Notes under the pieces: generated by a model
What the model was told of the DNA's origin: nothing
The model's input: the letters and a program-made list of their open reading frames with translations, nothing else
Database searches by the model: none
Assembly (NCBI GenBank): GCA_008973525.1
Contig: WACJ01000107.1
Span: 868,001-932,000 of the forward strand
Length of the DNA stretch: 64,000 bases
Direction of reading: 5' to 3'
Origin: Stenopsyche tienmushanensis
Taxonomy: Eukaryota; Arthropoda; Insecta; Trichoptera; Stenopsychidae
Shown here: piece by piece, positions 12,300 through 25,062 of the stretch
How the letters are laid out: the number at the start of each line of letters is the position of its first letter
Numbering within the stretch: position 1 is the first letter of the stretch
Translations under genes and position numbers: made by a program

Positions 12300-15200
12300 A
12301 ATAATTAAGATCGGCCAGTCTTTGTTGGAATTAATTATTCGCACGTATACTTGCTATTTTGAACAAACGATCGATGATACACATCTAAATGCAATTCGAA
12401 TGAGAAATAATGTAATTTTGGGAATAAATAAATCTGTGCCAAAAATTGATCAGCGAGTTTACGAAAGTTTGTCTTTGTTTGGATATCTCTTGAATAATTC
12501 ATTCCACGCTAGAATGATTCAGTCGAAACTTTTGGAATTATATTTGATCCGACAAAGTGATGTAAAAATTGCATTTTTTTGCGAATTTTATTCCTTTGTC
12601 ATCACGTCAGTGTTGTGCGCAAGTATATCTTTTCGCAGATCATTGCTATTCGCTCGATACGGACCCTTTGGGTCTAAAAGCGCTAATTGTTGAATAATTC
12701 AAACTTTCAGGATAATGTATTGACAAAACCATTAGGGCTATGAGGATCTAGTTTTCAATAGTGCTAAAGTTTAGGGGCAGGCTTTCTGAACTTGCGGTCC
12801 GTGGGTCACCGGTAATCCTGCAGAGTTTGTCAGGTCCAGCCTTATCCGCATACCTAAAAAGGCTTACGATCCCTGAGATAATACTAACTTTCTGATTAAT
12901 TGCGAAGACAGATCGTCTCTTGTAAATCTTCATAGTAGATAATGCAAGCCTTTTAAAAGAAAGAAAAAAACGACCACTCTCGTCTTGGAATGTTAACAAT
13001 AGTTGCTTGGACCTCTAGAAATTAATTGTTGAATTTAAAAGACGCTGGATGATGACGAGAACGCTATTATTTCACACCATTGTTGTGGACGCTAATAAGA
13101 CATTTTATTTTTAATTTGGGAATGCTTAAGAATGGATTTTGTAATCTTATTGAAAAATAATGTTCACATACGAGTGTTGAAGAAAGTATGTCAGTGTTTT
13201 AATACCACGATGATTTGTCTTCGACCAAATTATCTATTGTTGTATTATATGAGCGTCGACGTGATCAGGTACAGTTAAATGCTTGAAAACCACACTCTAA
13301 CATTTTTATATTATCGATTTTTATCAAATGTTGTGCCACACGTAATGATCTTATTATTTGAACTCGGTTATAACGAGCAATGAATAATCAAACACTCATG
13401 TTAATATAGTGGACAGATTCAATGCTCTTATAAGGGCTCGGATACAAATCTAGATTCTGAAAACAAATTTAACCATGTTTACAATTTTGGGATTTCCTGG
13501 GTCTGAAAAATTAAATAACGAGACGATTAATAAAGTCTTCGTATAAATCCTCTTCTATCTAAATTTCTTATTCAAACAATCCTATCCAAATTTAATCACA
13601 TATGGAGTCAATGATATGTAAAATCGTTTCCTATGGAGATCGCCTACATTCATCAACAGATATGATATATTAAGATGAAAAATAGTATTTAAATGTGTTT
13701 TAATATTTCATGATAAAATCTCAAAAAAAAATAAATGATAGAGTTTAAATTCTTCCATTAGATTTGTACAGATTTGATCCTTAAATGGCTATTAAAGTGA
13801 TGCTGGTCAGCTTGTTGCACACCATGATGCTGATTGATGATGAAATACGGACACTATTTGATGCAACGGAATGTATATGATTTCTATGTTAATTTTCGCA
13901 TGACAGTCGTAATTTAATAATTGCGAGTTTTTACGTGATCTATTTTCAAACGTTAAACTTCGCATAAAATGTATTACGAGACAATTTATAAAACCCACGC
14001 TGATTATTTAAGACGTCTTGAATTTATGTCGGTGTACTTTTTTGGGTTCTGGGAAAAATAGCGTGTAAATAATACGAGAATTTATACTGCAACCCACTTC
14101 ACATGCTCCGTTGTCAAATTCTCTCATCTTGGTTATACTTTACAACAAAAATGAAGATTAATGTGGAGGGGTTCGTTTATCATGATTTTCATTGTTTTAA
14201 AATTGTATCATTACACACTTGTTTAGATGTTTGTATGGTTCGGATGCCGTATGTCCTCTGAAATGTTGGAAGAATGGTTTCTCTTTAAACCTCGATTGAG
14301 ACCGTCTCTTTCTCGGATCTTAGTCCATTGAATGCTTTTATTCTTTGTGTCGCAACTCATGCTCTTGTCTCCTCTGTTCATGTATATTTTACGTTTGCAT
14401 TTAAAACCTTTGTATGGGCAGCAATTTCAAGGAAAATGTTTGCTGCTCCATTTTATTGAACTACGTTTGGTATTTTATATGTATGCTAAATCTAGTGATA
14501 TATCTTATGGATACATTATGGTTAAAAATCGTTGAAAACTAATTTTATCCTCAATAAATCATTTTATAAGTCTTTAAATTTTTCTGTTAGTACACATTTC
14601 ATCAATTATTCTTTGTTAAAAAGTTTTTAATGTCAAACTTTTCAACACAAATTTTCTTGCAATCAATAGCATCTTCGATTAATGAACGTTATTAAAAGTG
14701 CTTAAATATCATTATTATGACAAATATGAAATGTAATTCAGTTAACCTTGTTTATTACCGCCACGTTTGTAAGGAAATAACGGTTATAGTGAGCTATACA
14801 AGTAAGAGCAATTGGAGCAATATTTCAATGCATGGAATAAAACTTATTTTTACATATATGATCGGTAAAAAGGAATAAGTGTAAAATCGCCTTTGCGACC
14901 GGTTTTTATAGTCTTTTTATTTTTACAATTCTTTCTGATACCCACTTTAAGACTTCAGGGAGTGATAATGGACTCGGATGTCATAAACGCCGACATTAAA
15001 ATATTTTATTATTAAAGTGATATATCCATTTGGGACTTTATCTAGAGGGATCGAACACGGCACTTAGGATTTATTACGGATTCGTCTTCGATGGACCGAG
15101 TATCTTTTGAAAGCGGTTTTGTGCACTCCCTGTAGGCTGCCTTTGATGCATTTTAGCCATCAACGTTAAGGAGGTCATTTATTTTTACTCCTCCACGAGG

Positions 15201-17410
15201 AAGTCGTTCTATCTCCACTTCAACGAATTTAACATAAGAACTTTAGGGAATGAGTCGATCCGACACGGATACTTCTACCGATATTGAAATTTTATTCGAA
15301 GGCCTTTCCTCAGAAATGTGTTTTTTTTAATTAAAACTCTGATTTCATTTGCATAGTCAATTTTCTGGATTTCATCTTTTTGTATTGTTGTCCCATATTT
15401 TTAGTTATTCAGTCAATTGAAGGTCATCGATAAAACTTATTATATATTTCATATATAAGTTATTTGGATCAATACATGTTTATATTTTTTAAACATCGCT
15501 AGGATAACATGTTTTATAAAAAAAATAATTTTAATATTTTCAAATTAAATAGTGGAGCAAAAGAATGGCAAATGCATAAAATGGAATAAATGATGAAGCA
15601 CGGTTTAGAACTTCTAATCCATCCACATTTTTCAATGGATATCACACCCTTGTCAATCATTAATCAGCTTAATTTAAACATTAAAATACAACAAATGCAC
15701 ATAAATTATAGCCAAAGATTAATACAAAAAATCAAGTGACATTTATTTGCTTTGATGATTGGTGTAAGATAACAAAAAACTAAAAGAAAAGTCGATCCGA
15801 TTGGGGTTTGATCTGTATACGCTAGAAGCTTTTCATTTTTTCCACTCCAGCTTTTCCGTCGATTTTCTGATAACGGACATTTTCAGAGAGCTTTCCTCGA
15901 TATTTAAACCTGATTTCATTGGAGATATACGGATTTATAACCGTCCATCCGGTATTCATTCACGTTTAATGCTCTTATATCTAAAACATTTTGTTTGTCA
16001 CACGTATTCGCGCCTCCCTTGGCAATTTTGTAATCAAAATGATAACACAAGTTTTTTTCGTACACAAAGGCGATTTAGTAATATTGCCATATCGTAATAA
16101 AAATAGGCTTTTTTAATTACGCAAATCCATGTCCAAGTCTTATTAAATACTTGGTTCCTTGGCTTATGATGTGATGGAATTTTTAATAAGCCATATCTCC
16201 GCATTTGTATAACCGTCGGAATAAATATTAAATGGCAAAACTTCCAAATAAATTATTTGAGTTATTTTAAACGAACAACAAAAATTTCCGTTTATTCTCG
16301 GAAGGCGAGTGTTTTCTGTATGATTGCTCAAAATCCGATTTGTAAGCTTCATATTTTCGTATAATAAATTTTATCCTCTTTTCTTAAAACCCAAATCTCT
16401 CATAAATCATTTTTTATAGATGATTGATTTGTTTGTAATGCGGCCTGTATGGCATTATAAAATTGTGAGTGGGTCACATCAAATATATTGGATGGGTCGT
16501 GCATGACTGAGGTAGAATTTTAACCCTTTCGAGTGACCCCTTTTTTACCCCATTCGCCATGGCTGAATTTTAATTGAAAACTTGGAAAAATATTTACTCT
16601 TCTATGTTTGTTATTTGATGGAATTTCCTATATGAAGCGCGGTCGCAAATATACACGATTTTCAATTCGGCTTATAAACTTACTGTCGTTCTTTGCCGAA
16701 TCTATTCGATAGACCGTGTATTCCGCTTTTCAATCAGAATTTTCACATAAATGAAGCTTCAATCCAGTTCTGTGTTTTTAAATAATAAAGGGTTGAATAA
16801 ATCCAACAGCGATGAGATTTTATCACGAACATCTCGACGTTTACGATTGTTTGCCGTCTAGGATGCTTAGATGAAATTGTGACATTTTCTTAACTAATTT
16901 ATGGTGAAAATTTTTATTCGCCCTGAGCTTTATGACCCGAAGACAACTGTCTTATGTCGTGAAAGTAAAATGAGACGACTTCGGATGGTTTTGACATAAA
17001 GTCAAGTTATGATAATAAAACGAGAACTCGAGCAACGTAAAGTTTCAGCCGAAGAGTGCGACTCGAATAAATGAATCTTGATCTCGTCTTTCTTTCGTGC
17101 CGGCTATATGTACGCCATTAAATTGAAAATGAGTTTTAAATTCGTGCCTTTTGTCTTATCTTAAAGAGCTTAGCAGGTTTGATATCTATAAGACTGAGCA
17201 AACAGTAACTTCTATCGAACATCGATAAGATAAATGGCTGAGAGAATTGTGATTATTTATTGCGATTGCTGCTCTTGAGTAGACTAACAACTTTATTTAT
17301 GTTCTATTTATTCCCGATAACAAATCGTATAAAATGTACATAGTGCTACCGATAATGCACATATTCACTGAGTCACAAAGTACCAAAAAACAATATAATT
17401 TTCATTATAT
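12300..17410. other. Long non-coding stretch
   Basis: I see no supportable gene. The 123-codon plus-strand frame at 12322-12693 has no motif and A+T-rich codon use like the flanks, so I treat it as chance. The other open frames are shorter and overlap. Confidence 0.4.
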
Positions 17411-17845
17411 CCTCAGTAGGAGCGAATCCGAGATGCACTTAAGCGTCACGTATGTCTTCACCCTACCCCGGCAACGCCCTAGCGAGGAAAGGGGGGACTG
17501 GACTCCTTGTACTCCAGAAAGCCCTTTCCAGTAGAGTCAAAAAGGTCGTCTAGAGTAGTTTTCCACCACCTCCCTATGAAAACTACTCAGTCTTTACAAA
17601 CCCCCCAAACTCCTTATCGAGACGTTCGCGAAAGTGTTCGTCAATACGTTCACTCAGGATACCCGTTGGGTGAGCGTTCAAAATAAAACTCGGTGGTAAT
17701 GCTACCTTCAATATCGAGCGAATGAGGAGGTGAATGTATGATACAGACGAAATGGATGTAACCCCTTCCTATGAATGGATATTGAAGAGGCCCATAGTTC
17801 TGTAGTGGACTGTCAGTGGCTGCACTATGATGATGATGATGATAT
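17411..17845 (+). repeat. Repeat R1, copy B
   Basis: Nearly the same as copies C and D along its length, from CCTCAG and GGAGCGAATCCGAGATGCAC through CCAGAAAGCCCTTTCCAGTA and TCAATATCGAGCGAATGAGG to the 3' tail of tandem GAT (17828-17843). The 5' part found in C and D is missing, so it is 5'-truncated. 5' truncation with a short tandem 3' tail is typical of non-LTR retrotransposons and SINEs. No long frame is open. It abuts the hAT pseudogene at its 3' end. Confidence 0.85.
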
Positions 17846-17852
17846 CCTCATG

Positions 17853-18398
17853 GAATGGATTGTCTAATTCACGAACTCCATGAGTTGCAACCCTCAAGCT
17901 TTTTTCGATTCAAATTTTTCAGCCAAATTTCTAATCAGTGTTCCTAAAATATCGCTTGACATGTCATGAATAAGTCTTTTAACAGTATCGGCAGACAACG
18001 AAACTTTATTTACTTCCTTAACATCATTGGGCTCAAGCATAAGTCGAAAAACTTCCTTGCATACTGGTTTTATAAGTGTTTCGCCGATAGTTTGTGGTTT
18101 TTTCTGACGTGCAGTTAATTTTGCAACAAGGTAGCTAGCTTCTAAGGCCTTTTCAGAAACCGTAAAGGCTGAATTCATAAATTTTCTGTTTTTAATTTGG
18201 TTCTAAACGCCTTTGAAAATATTGTTTATCATTTTTAACGCAACTGGGATGGTTTGAATTTAGATGGCGATTTAATTTATTGGGTGCCATTGCTTCGTTT
18301 GATAGCTGTTCACTGCAAATGATGCATTGTGGCTTTGGAGCTGTTTCATCACCACATCACGAGAATCCATATTGAATGTAGTCTTCGTTGTGCTTCAT
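17853..18398 (-). pseudogene. BED zinc finger plus hAT transposase-like fragment (ZBED5/SCAND3 type)
   Basis: Minus-strand reading from an ATG at 18398 gives a BED-type finger: KPQCIICSEQLSNEAMAP, then NRHLNSNHP, with the expected C-x2-C and H-x4-H ligands. One TGA falls before it. After a frameshift near 18180 an open frame of 94 codons (17894-18178) reads EKALEASYLVAKLTARQKKP and SADTVKRLIHDMSSDI, matching the region after the finger in hAT-derived proteins of the ZBED5/SCAND3/FAM200 group. Past its stop the frame continues weakly (GLQLMEF, where the family has LQLDES) and then meets R1 copy B. The catalytic and dimerisation parts are absent. Non-functional remnant of a hAT transposon or a domesticated relative. 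Confidence 0.75.
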
Positions 18399-18486
18399 TT
18401 TCACAGTCCTTTGGCATTTTTGCAATGCCTGTGCTGTGTTCTTCTGTATGTAAAGACGAATCTTTTCCACGTAAAATTGTATCCAT

Positions 18487-18827
18487 TGTAACGTAGGCGA
18501 GAGCCCTCAGCTGAATATCGGGGCTCAGTTATCTTCGTCATGCTTTTGTCGACCAGTCCCAGTTACCTTCGTTCGTAGAGCTTCTGACGACCCGCAGCTG
18601 CCGCGTCCCTCGTAACATCGGCGAGAAGGACTCCACAGGGTGGTAGTGTTGGATTTCAAAGGCGATTTTTTTCTCCACAGTATGCTTATTTGTTCCACTT
18701 TGAACAGACTGCGGCTGCGAGGCGTGGAATACCCAAACTCGAGCTCAGAAGTGAGTCTAAACTCAAGATTTCAATGAGAAGACTTCGCAGACAGGACTCA
18801 AGAGTAAGAGTAGTCTTAGTTATAACA
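18487..18827 (-). other. G+C-richer block, possible LTR (weak)
   Basis: On the minus strand this block begins TGTTATAAC and ends ACGTTACA, that is TGT...ACA, and contains a GGAACAAATAAGCA stretch resembling an LTR polyadenylation region. No second copy, target duplication or gag/pol frame was found. I record it only because it is compositionally distinct between the hAT and reverse transcriptase fragments. Confidence 0.15.
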
Positions 18828-18961
18828 TATTTAAATAAGTGTAAAATTAAATATTGATCACATGAAGAACGCGTAACCATACAAAATTCATTAACACAAC
18901 TAATAGTAATGAATGGTAACTACTGCCGCAAGACGAGTGAATATGACGTAGCACGGTAATA

Positions 18962-19445
18962 CGACTAAAATAGGCTGATCGGTTGGTAATTTGTGGGATC
19001 GTTGCTATCCTTGCTTAGTTTTAGCAAAGGAATTACTGGTTTTGGCAAAGAAAATGGCTGGAAAATACCTCATATTTAGGCACGCATAATTTTTTTTAGT
19101 TATACGAATGGCAGATTTTTTTTATTATCGTATTATCGATTGTGTCAAAACCCAGGGACTTTTAGTTTTTTAGTTTTCTAATGATTTTTATTATTTCTAA
19201 AGGAGTTACCAATTTAATTTTGTAGATGTCATTATTTGAGCTTTCACGGAAATCCCTAATTGACTTTGTTAACAGCTTTCTTTGTTTTGCTGTCGCTCAT
19301 ATTTTCGAAAATCTTGTGATTTAGACACAAGGTTTCTGTAAGCATGTTTGTCTTTTCTAAATCGGTTTCGGCTATCTTATAGTTTCTAACCAAAATAGGA
19401 ATTTCCGTGGCTTTGTTTTTGTGTGATTTGATGGTTTTACAAAGT
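18962..19445 (-). pseudogene. Non-LTR retrotransposon reverse transcriptase fragment (Jockey/CR1-like)
   Basis: Reading the minus strand across three frames gives the ordered N-terminal landmarks of a Jockey/CR1-type reverse transcriptase. First comes a segment with AETDLEKTNMLTETL (about 19390-19340), then VTPLEIIKIIRKLKN, stop, KSPGFDTIDNTIIK (about 19225-19110). Last is KPVIPLLKLSKDSND running into NYQPISLF (about 19043-18965), the equivalent of the family's NYRPISLL motif. The YADD catalytic box and everything downstream are missing. Frameshifts and stops make it non-functional. It lies between the hAT coding fragment and a hAT-like terminus, so it may have inserted into the hAT element. 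Confidence 0.75.
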
Positions 19446-19599
19446 GATCCAATCTGAATTCAGTTGATTCTGTCAGCACGATGACAGATGAATCCCGGAA
19501 TAGAAATATTAATATCTGGTTTTAGGTGTCTGGCAACATAAATAGGTGACAGGCGCTGGAGAACTATTGAAAAATATTTTAGTTATAATATTGTCTTAT

Positions 19600-19669
19600 T
19601 TTACCGCGGCACACCTGTATCGGCTCACGGCACACCAGTGTGCCGCGGCACACCGGTTGCGGAGCACTG
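19600..19669 (-). repeat. hAT terminal inverted repeat and subterminal repeats
   Basis: On the minus strand the block starts CAGTGCTCCGCAACCGGTGT and carries three spaced copies of GGTGTGCCG(C/T)G, ending CAGGTGTGCCGCGGTAAAAT. CAGTG..CAA..GGTGTGCCGCGGCACAC is a familiar hAT terminus. It has the orientation expected for the 5' end of an element whose transposase is the fragment at 17853-18398, about 1.2 kb away. The 8-bp target duplication would be ATGTATGC (19670-19677), but no partner end was found, as if the element lost its other half. Confidence 0.6.
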
Positions 19670-19677
19670 ATGTATGC

Positions 19678-20580
19678 GACGGACACGGACACGCTACAGA
19701 CAATTCTCCCTCTCTTTCCGACCAATTGCCACTTTGGAGTTTCACTTTCAAGTTCAATTTCCGCGTCTATAGAAGTTTCATTTCAAAAAGTTAAATTCGA
19801 TCGTGATCTGAGGAACAGTTTTACTGTGTCGTCTGGATATTTTGTTCACTAATGTTGAAAGACTGCACACACATATCTCATTTGGAATATATCAAATCTT
19901 GACATTTATACAGCCATTTGGGATGACCTCGTAATAACCATCAATCAATGCCGACGCTATTTTATATCGTCCCACGGAAATTTTATGGCCATCCTATTCT
20001 CCGAAGTTTCTTTAGCTGAATCAGGCGCTACCAAAGAGGCGCCGAAGATGAGTAACGAAATCAGTGACAAATAATACGAGTCACGAGTGCGTCCGTAGTA
20101 GAATTATAATGGGATTGAACTCCAAACACGTATGGTATGTTTGACCACGTCCCATGCAGAGTGCAGTCGACCGCATTAGTCTCAGTTGACTCACCTGCCC
20201 GACGTGGCATTGCGAATTGCGACCCGGTCTTCATTACCCCTGACGACCTGTCGGCCGCCCCGCCTTCAACTCTGTTCTACTCAAATAAAACTTATGCGGC
20301 CCGCAAATTCGTAATGCGATTATTCCACCGTTGATTTTTAGGGTTGATTGCATTCGTGGGATATATTTGCCGATAGCACATTTTTTCAGATTATCAGTAC
20401 GTGATTTACATTTTTTTTTTCTTCTAAAATCCATCTTTGCTTTGAGGACAAGGATCGGACAAAGTACGATTTGATACACAAACATACCTGTTCAAGGTGT
20501 TCTTTTTCGCAGCCTATTTCTTTCATAGCTTTGAGGATATTTATCTGTTTGAATTTATATTTTAATGATTTTAAATATTT
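19678..20580. other. Non-coding stretch with a G+C-richer patch
   Basis: I see no supportable gene. 20137-20334 is richer in G+C and open in one plus frame, without a recognisable motif. Confidence 0.4.
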
Positions 20581-20589
20581 CGTTAACGG

Positions 20590-20785
20590 TCTAATTATTC
20601 ACGACAAGGTATTGCCTTTATTGTTTGTCTCGGTTTAAGTGTTTCAAAATTAACGCAGTCCCACCAAACAGATTTTTTTGTCAGGTCGGGCTTCGGGGTC
20701 GGTTTTGCTACCTGACCTTTCGATAGTCTTTGATATTTTCGTCCATAATTAGAGTAACCCATTTCTCATCTCTATTTTAACGCGT
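20590..20785 (-). pseudogene. Degenerate mariner transposase fragment
   Basis: The minus strand from 20770 reads DEKWVTLIMDEN, the first catalytic aspartate region of mariner transposases. After stops and a frameshift it reads KSVWWDCVNFETLKPRQTIK, the WWD..LKP.QTI block also seen in the complete element at 3131-4399. It differs at many residues from that element, so it is an independent and much older insertion. No inverted repeats were found. It directly abuts the piggyBac-like repeat at 20796. Confidence 0.65.
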
Positions 20786-20795
20786 TCCTTTTTTC

Positions 20796-21101
20796 GCGAT
20801 TTTGGACGATTAGAACAACACCTTGCGACTTTTTTTGCATTTTTTTTTCGCTTCCCGAAGATCGAGAATTTGTCAGTCAGTCAAACAGTCTCCAAAAAGC
20901 GAATCCAGCGTCTCCCTGTTACATATTTCTACGATTTACAAATGTTAACTTTACGAACGTCTTTCTTAAATGTCTTTAAGATGGACAACTGTCTAAATAT
21001 CTTTCGAGATCGACCTCGAAACTTGCATTCCTACCCTTGTCTAATAGTAGAGTCAAGCTTGTCGATCTAAGATAAAACAACACCTGAGAGAAGATGCGCC
21101 A
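20796..21101 (-). repeat. Dispersed repeat, copy 1 (piggyBac-like end)
   Basis: Shares a common edge and interior with 29126-29347: GATCTAAGATAAAACAACAC, CTGAGAGAAGATGCGCCA, TTTACGAACGTCTTTCT and GATTTTGGAC.ATTAG. Copy 1 has about 120 extra bases in the middle (about 20827-20945). Its counterpart encodes a piggyBac-like Cys motif, but here the reading frame is destroyed. Confidence 0.7.
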
Positions 21102-21537
21102 TATATTGTCCATGTTTATCCCGTGCATTTCAATTTTGCATCGCTATCTCTTCTGTTTACGCACCGACTATTGAATTTGGGCGTGGAACGTGTTAAGGGC
21201 TATTTTTTAAATCAAAATTTTCACATCGTAATTTCTGGAACCAATTGCGGACATTACAATATTGCCCAGTACATCGCGAATATTTTTAGTGGCGCGCGTT
21301 GCAGTCTTTTTAGCATTAAATTTTGAATAAAATCTTTACTTGGCGAAAATCTATCCATTGTAAAGTGGGTTGTTAAATTTGAATTTTTAAAATCGCTATT
21401 TATTCTTGATGAGTATAATCACCGAAGGAGTACAAAACACGACTTGAAAGTGCAGCAGCCTAAGTGCAAATAATCCCCAAAAAACGATAAACCAATAATA
21501 CGAGAACCATTTGGGTTCTACTTATAATAATATAGAA

Positions 21538-22330
21538 ACAATAAACGCTGAAGTTCGAATACTTAGATGCGACATAATTACCTCTGCCTAATACAATTTA
21601 ACTAACACTTTTTTGCGGCCTAATCCCATTTTGACTATTCTTAACTACTATGCCAATACGATTTCAACTATTGGCAACTTGACTAGTACTATAAGAAGAA
21701 CACCAAATGGACGGATTTGAAGATAGGCATATTAGGAACTTCAATTAACAACATTAACAGCATTGTCTTCCGTTTCCTTCTATATTGCTTTGAAATCGCC
21801 GAACTGAGAGGGTTGACCTGAAATAGGAAAGCACTCAGTTTCGAATCCGCTCGGGTAAGTTGCATGTGGACGAGGAGACACCCTCAGTTGGTGTATGATC
21901 GAATCTGAGATACACTTAAGCGTCTGTCTTCATCCTAGCCCGGTAACGCCCTAGCAGGAAAGGAGGGACTGGACTCTACACTCCAGAAAGCCCTTTCCAG
22001 TAGAATCAAAAAGGTCGTTTAGAGTAGTTTTCCACTGTCTCCCGAAGAAATACACTCAGTCTTTACAAACCTCCCACACTCCCTATCGAGACGATCGCGA
22101 AAGTGCTCGTCAATATGTTCATTCAGGAGACCCGCTGGGTGAGCGTTCTAAATGAAACTCGGTGGTAATGCTACCTTCAATATCGAGCGAATGAGGAGGT
22201 GAATGTATGATACAGACGAGATGGAGGTAACCCCTTCCTGTGAATGGATATTGAAGAGGCTCATAGTTCTGCAGTGGACTGTTTGTGGCTGGTTGCACTA
22301 TGATGATATTATTATTATGGTCACCCAAAT
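21538..22330 (+). repeat. Repeat R1, copy C
   Basis: Matches copy D along its length, starting near AAGTTCGAATAC and GATGCGACATAA, through TAATACAATTT.ACTAA.AC, GCGGCCT and ACACCCTCAGTTGGTGTA, to the ATCGAGCGAATGAGGAGGTG block. The GAT tail has decayed to GATGATATTATTATTATGG. Relative to D it has a deletion of roughly 190 bases near 21690. It is non-coding by eye. Confidence 0.8.
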
Positions 22331-24790
22331 CCTTATTCTTTTTATGAGCTTCGAGCTTCTATTGCTTGGTAAAGAAGCTCTTTATTTAAGTAATCAATAT
22401 CATCATCATCCACTCTTCTGCATCTTTTCTCCGGTTCTGTAGTGGAATTTACCACGTGGTCTATTTCGATCGGTTTTTTCATCATCACCCGATGTAACTC
22501 ATGGTTAAATAAGTGTAACCAAATTGGTTTATCATATTAATTAAATAATGAATAATAGCTCAATCAATTTCAATCTTGTGCGATATTTTTACATGGATAA
22601 ACGCGTTGTTGGCCAATAACATGTTGTTCATGAATAAAAATCAAGATTTTGTTTGACAACAAAAGTTAATTTCAATAATGTTGTCGATGTAATGTTGAGT
22701 CGTCGATAATTAATAATGCTGGTAGAAATCGAGTGTTCTTCAAATGTGAACGGATGTAGCGGTCACGAAGTTTAAGGGTCTCGTGGGAATATCGGCAAAA
22801 GGGAATGCTTATTTACTGTTGTCATGGAAATGGAACAAGTAAAAAAGACGTATTTATTCATAGTCTTGCCATGCCATCAAATTACAACAACCCCTATAAA
22901 ATGATCAAAAGTTATGCTAGAATTTAAAAAGTGCTCAGCGCCTTAATTAATTTTGTAGCTGATGAAGTATAAAAACCGATGTTCAACTTGAGTGGAAATT
23001 GAAAGGGGGGAAAGAATTGATTAAAAGGAAAACAGGGCTATAATTAACTCATCCTTCTTCTTTTCAAGAACTTCATTGCAATATAAATTCATTTGAAAAC
23101 TTTTTGCGTCGAGTATCTACGTAATGAAAAATTTCGCTGAAAATTCTGCCTTCGAATATCGCACAATCGACTTTGACCCATTTCGCGTTTGAACGTCTGA
23201 AAATTTGACAGTCATGCAAACATTTAATCTACTTGCATATTCATCCAAAGAGCGAAGGTTTTAAATTTTCATATGAGTCGGCATGTTTTGAAAAGAAAGC
23301 GACTGACGGAGTTTACTTCAAAAGAAACTAATTTGTCATTATATCGTATTACACAATGTACACGAAAGATTGTGTAAAGCCATACGCGTTACAAAAAGAA
23401 ATGACATTTTTTCGGATTGAATAAATCGGAAATGATACTATGAACAACTATAGTATTATTTAGCTTTTACACAGGGCAGGTGTAAAATAAATTAGTGTTT
23501 TATTTTTTTCCCTGTTCTGCATACATCAGGTTTGTAACTTTATGCTAATTTTTTCGCATGGATGTGCTTTAAGTATACGTAGCACCGGATGGAACTCAAC
23601 AGCTTGCTTATAAAGAGGGCTCATTTTTCAATCAGATACGCCAAATAGCAAACTTTTTGATCGTTCTCAGAAATTGCACATGACTAAATTTGACGATGCT
23701 TCCATCATGCCGTCAGAATGACTGCGAACAAGTCCCCATTGGCGCAGCGGGCACGGGATTAGACAAGGAAGCTGTTTGTTACTTCGCCATGTAATCGCTT
23801 CGAGTATCTTCTCAAGCTCTCCGACCGAACGTCTGTATCTGGAAGATTTATTGTCCATGTCCGGCTACCGGATTCTGACCTAATACTGTGTCTGTTCCAC
23901 GTTGCAAATTGTCGATTCGATGTCGATCGTTTCTGTTTTGGCTCGGATTTCAATGGTTTCCGTATTCGTGTCCCATAGCCATATTGGATGCTGTACTTTC
24001 TACTATACACACCTTTTTAATGCATACATTTGCTCAGCCAAACAAATAATGCACTTTACATCGTTGCAAGAATGTAAGATGCTTTACGATAAAGAAGTAA
24101 CCCGATAAAATACTGAAGATCTATATTGGCCGATAATGTAAATTCAAGCTTTATTGACACTATTAAAATGTATGTCATAAAAACAATTAGAAATTCGTGG
24201 ATAATAATTATTTTTTTTAATCAAAATGTCTATCGAGGATTCCATATGGTATAAACATTGCTTCACTACTTTTATTCCATCTTATTTATTATACTATACG
24301 CAGAAAAGAAAAACACAGGAAAATTGAAAAGGACGGAGTTGTCGTGCGAGCCTGTCAGTTTTCTGATTTCTTCTTAAGGGGTGGATTTTGCAAAGGAGTG
24401 GTGAAACTCGGATAATGATGCCATTCCAATACGGTACACGAGACGTCATATAGGCACCAGACAAGATTGTAAACAAAATTCGTGATGCTCGTGACTTAAT
24501 TATCAAAACGAACTCATGTTCTTAACCCGTTGATGAGGAATACCACAAATGCTGCGACCGGGCTCGAGTGATAAAGAAAGAGTATTTTCGCACATTGAAT
24601 GCGGAGATTATTGAACCGGAGAAAGAGACGGAGAGAGTGTCTTGTGTCTCATCATATGCTCGTAATCGATGATAAGGTCGTGCTGTAAAGGTACCCCTAC
24701 ACCTCTAAATATTCTCAGATCGTGAAAAGCAATCCATAGAATTTCATTTTCAATACCGTGTTTCTATTTCTAATACATGTTTAACCCAAT
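22331..24790. other. Non-coding stretch
   Basis: I see no supportable gene. A palindromic E-box ACCACGTGGT lies at about 22450-22459. 23667-24010 is G+C-richer with two overlapping minus-strand frames and no recognised motif. Confidence 0.4.
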
Positions 24791-25062
24791 TTAAAATTAA
24801 CTCACTAATCAAAGAGTTAAGATAGGTCGGGTATAAAAGATATGAGGAGAGCCACAGTGAGCCAGTTTTTTTTATCTTGAGTTTAAGTCAGAGCCAGTTA
24901 AGTATTGGGATCCAACCGATCGTCTTGGCCGCGGGAAGGCCTGGTCTTTCCGTGGCAGGTTCCGAGAACAAATTTTAAAATATTTTAAGAAATAGTTATT
25001 TAAAATTTATTGGTCAGTTTTAAAGTACCGATCAATGATAAACGATGCCTGACATTTATCAA
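24791..25062 (+). promoter_or_regulatory. TATA-like element next to R1 copy D
   Basis: GGGTATAAAAGATATG at about 24829-24844 is a good TATA-box match, followed about 30 bases downstream by GAGCCAGTTT, which recurs at 24892. The stretch could be a promoter or part of an LTR. I found no coding sequence or second copy to support either. Confidence 0.2.

Noticed and set aside
12322..12693. 123-codon plus-strand ORF
   Set aside because: Codon content mirrors the A+T-rich flanks and no motif is recognisable.
21723..21744. TAGGAACTTCA resembling the start of miR-276
   Set aside because: The match stops after 11 bases, lies inside repeat R1 copy C, and there is no precursor hairpin.
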